A DNA stretch of 6,332 nucleotides from an uncultured Fusibacter sp. GTDB taxonomy: Bacteria > Bacillota > Clostridia > Peptostreptococcales > Acidaminobacteraceae. A program made the position numbers and the translations under genes. Within the stretch, counting starts at the first letter, position 1. Each line of letters opens with the position of its first letter. Under the pieces are notes generated by a model. That model was not told where the DNA came from, did not search any database, and saw only the letters and a list, made by a program, of their open reading frames with translations. This document shows positions 1-4,681 of this stretch, in pieces. The stretch covers positions 1 through 6,332 of the forward strand of contig CALFXQ010000172.1 in the NCBI GenBank assembly GCA_937958285.1, given 5' to 3'.

Positions 1-693
1 TACTTCTGTAATTACTTTTTTGTAAGTTACTTTGATTTTCGCAAAGTCTGCTGCAGGAATTGCCTTTACAAAAGTAATTGTACCGTTCTTTTTAGGCTCT
101 AATTTAACAGAGTAATCTGCAGGTGATGCCATTGCTTTGCCATCGAAAGTAACAGTAACTGAACCAGCTACGATTTCTGCCTCTGGGAAAGTAATAACTG
201 TATCACTTGTGCGAACCATACCGTCTTCGTCTGCTTCTTCGCCAACTACTTTTGAAGTAAATGTAGTAGTTGCATTGTTAGCTGGAAGAAGATTAGAATC
301 TGTAGTATTTACGCGTGTATCGATTGACTGAAGATTAAGAGCAGTTAAGAAACCAAATTCGCTTACAGCAGGAGCTGACATAATCTCGCCTTGCGTTTGA
401 ATGCCGTAGCCAGGAATGTCTACTTCTGTGATAAGGCCTTTAGCCACTTTATAAGTGAGTACGATACCTTTGTTTACTGTTGATGCATAATCTGCATCCA
501 TGCCGCCTGATGTGACTTTTGCGTTTGCATGCAATTTGTAAGTGACCACTTTGCCGTTTTCGAGAACTGTTGCAGTTGTTTCTGTGAATGCTTTTACCAT
601 ACCTGATTTAGTCATGGTTGTTGATGTCGAAGCGAACCCCAATCCGCCGATAACCAACATAAGTGTCAACACTATTGCTAATACTCTTTTCAC
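1..693 (-). CDS. Secreted surface protein, S-layer-like, N-terminal 231 codons (3' end outside window)
   Basis: The frame opens at a GTG (693..691) and stays open to base 1, so the C-terminus is missing. An AAGGGGG ribosome site lies 7 nt upstream and supports this start. Residues 1-21 form a signal peptide: MKR, a hydrophobic core at about 4-19, then GFA as the likely signal peptidase I site; there is no lipobox cysteine. The mature part has no cysteine and is rich in Thr, Val, Ala and Lys. An early segment (about 38-90, with VVTYKL and GLITEVDI) resembles the small beta-barrel modules common in Firmicutes surface proteins. The end of the visible part (SVTVTFDGK, then DYSVKL, GTITF and IKVTYKK) resembles Ig-like beta-sandwich modules of S-layer and other surface proteins. 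Both resemblances are by pattern only. Codon choice is strongly biased: of 24 Ala codons about 16 are GCA, 7 GCT, 1 GCG and none GCC. This suggests an abundant product. S-layer or cell-wall protein is likely; the exact family is unknown. Confidence 0.82.
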   Translation of the reverse strand, partial: MKRVLAIVLTLMLVIGGLGFASTSTTMTKSGMVKAFTETTATVLENGKVVTYKLHANAKVTSGGMDADYASTVNKGIVLTYKVAKGLITEVDIPGYGIQTQGEIMSAPAVSEFGFLTALNLQSIDTRVNTTDSNLLPANNATTTFTSKVVGEEADEDGMVRTSDTVITFPEAEIVAGSVTVTFDGKAMASPADYSVKLEPKKNGTITFVKAIPAADFAKIKVTYKKVITEV

Positions 694-700
694 AAGTGTT

Positions 701-707
701 CCCCCTT
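701..707 (-). promoter_or_regulatory. Strong ribosome binding site of the surface-protein gene
   Basis: AAGGGGG on the minus strand, 7 nt before the GTG at 693. It is the strongest site in the window and fixes the non-ATG start. A second AAAGGGGGA stretch lies further upstream (about 760-768) but has no start codon at a useful distance. Confidence 0.75.
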
Positions 708-717
708 CTTACTTAAC

Positions 718-726
718 ATTATGCCA
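718..726 (-). promoter_or_regulatory. Candidate extended -10 promoter for the surface-protein gene
   Basis: TGG followed by CATAAT (723..718) gives an extended -10 element (TGn plus a 5/6 match to TATAAT). No good -35 is seen 16-18 bp upstream, only a T-rich run, which is usual for extended -10 promoters. The predicted start of transcription is near 711, giving a leader of about 18 nt that just contains the ribosome site. An ATTGCAAT palindrome (732-739) lies 8 bp upstream of the -10, where a regulator could bind. Inferred from motifs only. Confidence 0.4.
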
Positions 727-783
727 ATGATATTGCAATTAAAAACGTCGTAACTTGATCCCCCTTTCGAAGTTAGTGATCTA

Positions 784-1323
784 TCATGTAAGCGTGTTTA
801 TCAGTGTAACGGCCGATGTGCCAATCACTAATATAACCGCAGCCATGCCTGGTAGGCAACCTATTTTGCGCTTGAACTGAAGTCTGAACTGCTCTTGCTC
901 TTCTGGCAACTTGCGTCGTTGCATGCGCTTAAAGGTTTTGATGAGAGAAACATATTGTTTTAACTCACCGCGTTTTTTGTGAACAATGGCCATACCATAG
1001 TATGCATATGGGTATTCATCATCACATTCTTTTGACTTTTGAAACAACTTCCACGCTTGTTCTAGGTTGTTTTCTTCGAGCGAGAGATTCCCTAGATTGG
1101 ACCATGCCGGTGCATAATCTGGCGTTATTTTTAAAGCAAGATCGAAACACTGTTTGGCTTCTGGCTTCTGACCTCTCCTTGCAAAGATGACGCCGAGCTT
1201 ATTAATTGCCTCGTAGTGTTCGGGTTGATCTTTCAGTAAATCTCTGAACTGAACTTCAGCTTCGTCATTTTTATAAATGTCGAGCAACTCACAACCTTCA
1301 AAATACCTTTTGTCTTTTATCAC
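784..1323 (-). CDS. Tail-anchored TPR protein
   Basis: 179 aa if translation begins at the GTG at 1323..1321, which has GGGGAA 7 nt upstream; a TTG at 1350 would add nine residues but lacks a ribosome site. Residues about 20-125 form roughly three tetratricopeptide repeats, with typical positions such as YEAINKLGVIFARRG, then PDYAPAWSNLGNLSLEEN and YAYYGMAIVHKKRGE. TPR arrays are helical scaffolds for protein-protein contacts. A strongly basic stretch (about 128-153) precedes one hydrophobic segment at about 157-176, close to the C-terminus. By the positive-inside rule the TPR part should face the cytoplasm, with the protein held by its tail. No enzyme motif is seen, so the partner is unknown. 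The gene stands alone behind an AT-rich leader, with 90 bp to the surface-protein gene downstream; the two could be partly co-transcribed. Fold is secure; function is not assigned. Confidence 0.85.
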   Translation of the reverse strand: MIKDKRYFEGCELLDIYKNDEAEVQFRDLLKDQPEHYEAINKLGVIFARRGQKPEAKQCFDLALKITPDYAPAWSNLGNLSLEENNLEQAWKLFQKSKECDDEYPYAYYGMAIVHKKRGELKQYVSLIKTFKRMQRRKLPEEQEQFRLQFKRKIGCLPGMAAVILVIGTSAVTLINTLT

Positions 1324-1330
1324 AAAATAC

Positions 1331-1336
1331 TTCCCC
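1331..1336 (-). promoter_or_regulatory. Ribosome binding site that decides the TPR-gene start
   Basis: GGGGAA on the minus strand, 7 nt before GTG 1323. The upstream in-frame TTG (1350) is preceded only by AT-rich sequence without a Shine-Dalgarno, so the GTG is the preferred start. Confidence 0.55.
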
Positions 1337-1352
1337 AATTCTTTCAGCAATG

Positions 1353-1391
1353 CGTAAATTTTAATTTTTCGGAACCCGAATGAATTTTACG
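1353..1391 (-). other. Two-part stem-loop in the TPR-gene leader
   Basis: An outer 6-bp stem (CGTAAA at 1391..1386 with TTTACG at 1358..1353) encloses an inner 5-bp stem (TTCGG at 1380..1376 with CCGAA at 1372..1368, loop GTT). It lies between the candidate promoters and the ribosome site. No U-run follows, so it is not an intrinsic terminator. It does not match a riboswitch I recognise. It may be a leader structure or chance pairing in AT-rich DNA. Confidence 0.3.
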
Positions 1392-1411
1392 TAACATACT
1401 GAATTATTTAT

Positions 1412-1440
1412 ATGATACCTATGAAACACAATTATTGCAA
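1412..1440 (-). promoter_or_regulatory. Candidate proximal promoter of the TPR gene
   Basis: TTGCAA (1440..1435, 4/6 to the -35 consensus), a 17-bp spacer, and TATCAT (1417..1412, 5/6 to the -10 consensus). Transcription would start near 1405, giving a leader of about 80 nt that carries the two-part hairpin. The -35 sits inside a 10-bp palindrome, TATTGCAATA (1433-1442), also found in part upstream of the surface-protein gene. Motif-based only. Confidence 0.35.
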
Positions 1441-1504
1441 TAGATAAATAGATTTTGACGCATGAATATTCAATGAATTCTATGGATTTGTGTCCTCATA
1501 TTAC

Positions 1505-1534
1505 AGTATAAGTGACTATTTTGTCGAGTGACAA
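1505..1534 (-). promoter_or_regulatory. Candidate distal promoter of the TPR gene
   Basis: TTGTCA (1534..1529, 5/6) and TATACT (1510..1505, 5/6) with an 18-bp spacer, the best sigma-A match in the intergenic region. Transcription would start near 1498, giving a leader of about 175 nt. The -35 overlaps an AT-rich tandem repeat that could act as an UP element or operator. Motif-based only. Confidence 0.4.
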
Positions 1535-1551
1535 TTTTAACACAATTTTAA
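1531..1551. repeat. Two tandem copies of ACAATTTTAA, period 11
   Basis: ACAATTTTAA occurs at 1531-1540 and again at 1542-1551, separated by one base. The period of one helical turn puts both copies on the same DNA face. The second copy runs into an inverted repeat, TTAAG-5-CTTAA (1548-1562). The position just upstream of and overlapping the -35 of the distal promoter fits an operator or UP element. Confidence 0.5.
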
Positions 1552-1637
1552 GCTGAACTTAAGGTTGCTAGCATTTTGAAATCATTTGAGGTTTATTACG
1601 TTTTCGTAAATTGAAATAAGCCACCGAAACAGCGGGT

Positions 1638-3014
1638 TTAAGACCTTTCTAATAGGCAAATATTTTCTATGTGGAAACTTTGAGGGAACATGTCTACAGG
1701 TTGCATCATGAGGATTTTGTAGCCATGCTCTGCAAGATATTTTATATCTCTGGCCTGCGTTTCAACATTGCAAGATACATAAATAATCTTTTGGGGCATA
1801 AGGTGAACTAAACTAGACAAAAAGACTTGATCTGCACCTGAGCGTGGCGGATCCATAATAACAACGTCAATTTTTCTTTGGGCATCGGCGCATTGACGCA
1901 TCCATTGTCCTGCATCTGATGCGATAAATTTCACATTCGAAATGCTGTTCAACTTCGCATTCTTTTGAGCGGCCATTACAGATTCCCTGTTGCTCTCTAC
2001 GCCAAAGACTTGCTTGGCATATTTAGATGCAAAGAGACCCAAAGTACCTACACCACAATAGGCGTCGATAACCACCTCATGCCCTTTTAAGTCGGCTTTT
2101 TCGATTGCTAGTTTAAAGAGCTGCTCCGTTTGGCGAGGGTTAATTTGATAAAAGGTACTCGGTCCAATTTCGAAGGTGAGTCCATTTGTGATTTCACGAA
2201 TAAAACCCGGACCATAAAGGCATTCAAAGTTTTGTCCCAATACCATAGACGTGCGTTGATTATTTTGATTGAGAAGCACGGTTTTTATTTCGGGGTGGGC
2301 CTTGAGCAGCGCATTTAAGAAATTGCGCTTTGAAGGTACTTGCATCTTTGCGACTACAATAACCACCATAATTTCGCCCGTTACAAAACCCTGCCGGACT
2401 AGTACATGTCTCACAAGTCCTCTTTGCGAATCTTCATTGTAAACTTCTAGGCGAAAACTCTTGACGAGTTGGCGAAGAGTATTGGCAATGGCATCCACAT
2501 TCGGCGGCTGAACAAGGCAGTTCTCTATAGGTACCACCTTATGCGAGCCCTCTTGATAAAGGCCAGAAGTCACTTTGCCAGGACCATTTTCAGAGAAGGT
2601 AAAGTGAGATTTGTTCCTGTAGTGCCAAGGGCTAGGCATTGCAAGGATTGGCGCTACTTGCCCAAAGGGCGCTAGATGTCGCTCGGCAATCGCCTGTTTA
2701 AACTGCATCTGCCCTTTGGCGGATAAGTGCTGTAAGTGGCATGCACCGCAGGGGCCAAAGTGCCGACACGCCGGTTTTACGCGCAGTTTTGACGGCGTCA
2801 CGATGCGCTCTATAACGCCCTCGTAGGCAATGCCCTGTGCACCGCGCTTTAGTTTAACAGCGGCAACCTCTCCGGGTATAAGACCCGCTACAGGTACGCG
2901 CTTTCCCTGAAAGAGAATCGCCCCTCGACCGTCGTCGTACCAATCTTCGCACTGATAATTAGGTTGCTCATCGCTCCTAGCGCTACTTTTTTTATTTGAT
3001 TGTCTATGCTTCAT
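1638..3014 (-). CDS. rlmD: 23S rRNA (uracil-C5)-methyltransferase, RlmD/RlmCD type
   Basis: 458 aa, normal length for the TrmA/RumA family, which adds a methyl group from SAM to C5 of uridine in RNA; RlmD acts on U1939 of 23S rRNA and Firmicute homologues may also act on U747. Seen in order: a basic start, a TRAM RNA-binding domain (about 22-80), four cysteines for a [4Fe-4S] cluster (C83, C89, C92 and C166), the FYQINPRQTEQL segment (288-299), the SAM loop DAYCGVGTLGL (317-327), DPPRSG (388-393), the catalytic cysteine C415 in VSCN, and the general base E450 in FHIE. The residue after SCN is Val where Pro is usual. It starts inside mscL, overlapping by 11 nt, with AAGGGG four bases before the ATG. 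It is the last gene of the operon. Family is certain; U1939 rather than U747 or both cannot be settled here. Confidence 0.93.
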   Translation of the reverse strand: MKHRQSNKKSSARSDEQPNYQCEDWYDDGRGAILFQGKRVPVAGLIPGEVAAVKLKRGAQGIAYEGVIERIVTPSKLRVKPACRHFGPCGACHLQHLSAKGQMQFKQAIAERHLAPFGQVAPILAMPSPWHYRNKSHFTFSENGPGKVTSGLYQEGSHKVVPIENCLVQPPNVDAIANTLRQLVKSFRLEVYNEDSQRGLVRHVLVRQGFVTGEIMVVIVVAKMQVPSKRNFLNALLKAHPEIKTVLLNQNNQRTSMVLGQNFECLYGPGFIREITNGLTFEIGPSTFYQINPRQTEQLFKLAIEKADLKGHEVVIDAYCGVGTLGLFASKYAKQVFGVESNRESVMAAQKNAKLNSISNVKFIASDAGQWMRQCADAQRKIDVVIMDPPRSGADQVFLSSLVHLMPQKIIYVSCNVETQARDIKYLAEHGYKILMMQPVDMFPQSFHIENICLLERS

Positions 3015-3417
3015 TTTTCCCCTTAAGCAAGTCTCGAATTTCAGCTAAAAGAACCACCTCAGCTGCTGGTGCAGGTGCTTCCACAACTTTTTCTTCTTCT
3101 TTCTTTTTAAATTTATTAAGGGCCTTGATCATCATAAAGACGACAAAAGCGATGAGAATAAAGTCTATCGTCGTTTGAATAAAATTGCCATATGATAGCG
3201 CGAGTTCTGGTTTATCACCTACCGCAGGGGCCAGAACAAGCTTAAGTCGTGCTAAATTGAGCTTGCCCAAAATCAAGCTGATAACAGGCATAAATAAATC
3301 GTTAACAAAGGATGTGACAATTTTGCCAAATGCACCCCCAATGATAATACCAACGGCTAAATCGAACACGTTGCCCCGTGTTGCAAAGGTTTTAAACTCC
3401 TGCATCAATTTTCTCAT
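3004..3417 (-). CDS. mscL: Large-conductance mechanosensitive channel MscL
   Basis: 137 aa, the usual size. MscL forms a homopentamer in the cytoplasmic membrane that opens under membrane tension and releases small solutes during hypo-osmotic shock. Visible parts: the N-terminal amphipathic helix (MRKLMQEFKTFATRGNV), TM1 with the family signature DLAVGIIIGGAFGKIV (19-34), a periplasmic-type loop (about 50-75), TM2 (about 78-100), a charged KKKEEEK linker and a C-terminal helix (about 119-133). The pore-constriction positions of the E. coli protein (L19, V23) correspond to L20 and I24 here. The gene starts 26 nt inside dsdA, with GAGGAG (3430..3425) 7 nt before its ATG, and its stop lies 11 nt inside rlmD. 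Translation is therefore probably coupled to dsdA. No odd residues were seen. Confidence 0.96.
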   Translation of the reverse strand: MRKLMQEFKTFATRGNVFDLAVGIIIGGAFGKIVTSFVNDLFMPVISLILGKLNLARLKLVLAPAVGDKPELALSYGNFIQTTIDFILIAFVVFMMIKALNKFKKKEEEKVVEAPAPAAEVVLLAEIRDLLKGKNEA

Positions 3418-4681
3418 ATTTCGTCTCCTCGCTCATTCCTTTCAAATAGTAGGTGTTCATTTCTTCTTTAGGCACCATACTGCCACCCGTTGCCCAAATA
3501 ATGTGAATGCCCTGTGGATGTGCGCCATGACTCAACATTTGCCTTAACCCCTCAAATCCTGCGGCAGCAGAGGGTTCGACAAAGATGCCTTCTAAATCTG
3601 CAAGTTTGGTCAAATCTCTAAAGAGTTGTGCATCGTCGACAGTCACAACACCTGAAAGCAATGGACCTGCGTGCGCCAGCGCCAGTTCAGACGCACATCC
3701 AACGGCAAGACCATCCGCTTGCGTCTGGTTGTCTATGCCATATGTAGCTACATCTACAGCATTTTTTCCACCTTCTAGCATCGCCAATAAAAAACAAGGT
3801 GCATGCGTTGGTTCTACAAAGACAGAATAGACATCTGCTCCGAATACTTGCTTTAAGCCATAGGCCACACCACCCGGCCCGCCACCGACGCCACAAGGCA
3901 AGTACACATAGAGCGGCCGCTGAGAATTTACATAAATGCCCATTCCCTCTAATTGCGCTTTTAAGCGCCTTCCACCTACAGCGTAACCAGAAAACAACTG
4001 TATCGATCGCTCGTCGTCGACAAAATAGGCATTGGGCTCGGCCAAGGCTGTGTTTCTCGCTACTGCTACAGCACGTCCATAATCGCCATCGTGCAAGATT
4101 ACCGAGGCGCCAACCTTTCGCAGGCGCTCAACCTTCCAGGGCTTTGCATCTTTGGACATATGCACATGCACGGCAAAGCCAAGTTGTGCGCCCATTAAGC
4201 CAATGCTTAGACCTAAATTTCCAGTAGAGCCTACAACAATTTGACGCGTGCTGAAGCACTGCCGAAATCTAGGTGATGAAAACTGGCTATAATCTTGACT
4301 TGGATCGATCAGACCTTCATCTAGCGCTATTTGCTCAGCGTGGGCAAGGACCTCGTGAATGCCCCCTCGCGCTTTAATCGAGCCCGATATTGGCAAGGTG
4401 TGATCGGCTTTTAAAAACAAACGCATGTTAAGCGCTGAGCTGTTCAAGGTTGTAGGCGCAATTTCACCTGCAAACTGCTGAAGAGGTAAAACTGGCGACT
4501 CAAGTAACCCGCACATATTATTAGTATCTGGATTATTAGCCATAAAATACGGCTTAAAGCGCTCAAGACGCCTTTGTGCCGATTCAACCCAAGGGTCTAG
4601 CATGCCATCGACTTGCTCAGTAGGTTCCTGCCACCACTGGGTAGGCAAGTATGAAGTCACTTTGTCTATTTGGGCAATCAC
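3392..4681 (-). CDS. dsdA: D-serine ammonia-lyase (D-serine dehydratase)
   Basis: 429 aa, close to the 442 aa of E. coli DsdA. This PLP enzyme converts D-serine to pyruvate and ammonia in the cytoplasm, detoxifying D-serine and yielding carbon and nitrogen. Visible motifs: the PLP lysine K103 in LPISGSIKARGG, STGNLGLSIG (152-161), the glycine-rich phosphate-binding loop PCGVGGGPGG (262-271), EPTHAPC (290-296), DGLAVG (323-328), EPSAAAG (369-375) and WATGGSMVPKEEMN (396-409). These match DsdA rather than the shorter threonine dehydratases or diaminopropionate lyase. It begins at a GTG that overlaps the kinase stop by four bases (GTGA), with GAGGGA (4692..4687) 5 nt upstream. No DsdC-type activator or D-serine permease gene is in the window; the neighbour upstream is instead a sensor kinase. 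Assignment is firm; D-serine as the natural substrate is by family. Confidence 0.95.
   Translation of the reverse strand: MIAQIDKVTSYLPTQWWQEPTEQVDGMLDPWVESAQRRLERFKPYFMANNPDTNNMCGLLESPVLPLQQFAGEIAPTTLNSSALNMRLFLKADHTLPISGSIKARGGIHEVLAHAEQIALDEGLIDPSQDYSQFSSPRFRQCFSTRQIVVGSTGNLGLSIGLMGAQLGFAVHVHMSKDAKPWKVERLRKVGASVILHDGDYGRAVAVARNTALAEPNAYFVDDERSIQLFSGYAVGGRRLKAQLEGMGIYVNSQRPLYVYLPCGVGGGPGGVAYGLKQVFGADVYSVFVEPTHAPCFLLAMLEGGKNAVDVATYGIDNQTQADGLAVGCASELALAHAGPLLSGVVTVDDAQLFRDLTKLADLEGIFVEPSAAAGFEGLRQMLSHGAHPQGIHIIWATGGSMVPKEEMNTYYLKGMSEETKYEKIDAGV

Larger units (their letters stand above)
1324..1637. other. AT-rich intergenic region between rlmD and the TPR gene
   Basis: No coding frame with a ribosome site is seen on either strand. 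It contains the two promoter candidates, the tandem repeat and the leader hairpin listed separately. Near the rlmD end there is a perfect short stem-loop, TTACG-4-CGTAA (1596-1609), and a weak wobble-containing stem (about 1620-1635). Neither is followed by a U-run, so how rlmD transcription ends is unclear and read-through into the TPR gene is possible. Confidence 0.6.

Noticed and set aside
137..730. Two short plus-strand frames (137-331 and 542-730)
   Set aside because: They are antisense to the secreted-protein gene, which has a signal peptide, a ribosome site and a continuous frame.
741..775. Possible intrinsic terminator after the TPR gene: TAACTT/AAGTTA stem with a 13-nt loop, then a 5-T run
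   Set aside because: The stem is only 6 AT-rich pairs, the loop is long and G-rich, and five bases separate the stem from the T-run. Too weak to call.
1596..1609. TTACG-4-CGTAA hairpin downstream of rlmD as a terminator
   Set aside because: Perfect but only 5 bp and not followed by a U-run on the minus strand.
3185..3547. 120-codon plus-strand open frame
   Set aside because: Antisense to mscL and the end of dsdA, which are both clear families; the translation has no recognisable domain and no good ribosome site.
3799..4227. 142-codon plus-strand open frame
   Set aside because: Antisense to the conserved core of dsdA; His/Arg-rich composition is typical of a shadow frame.
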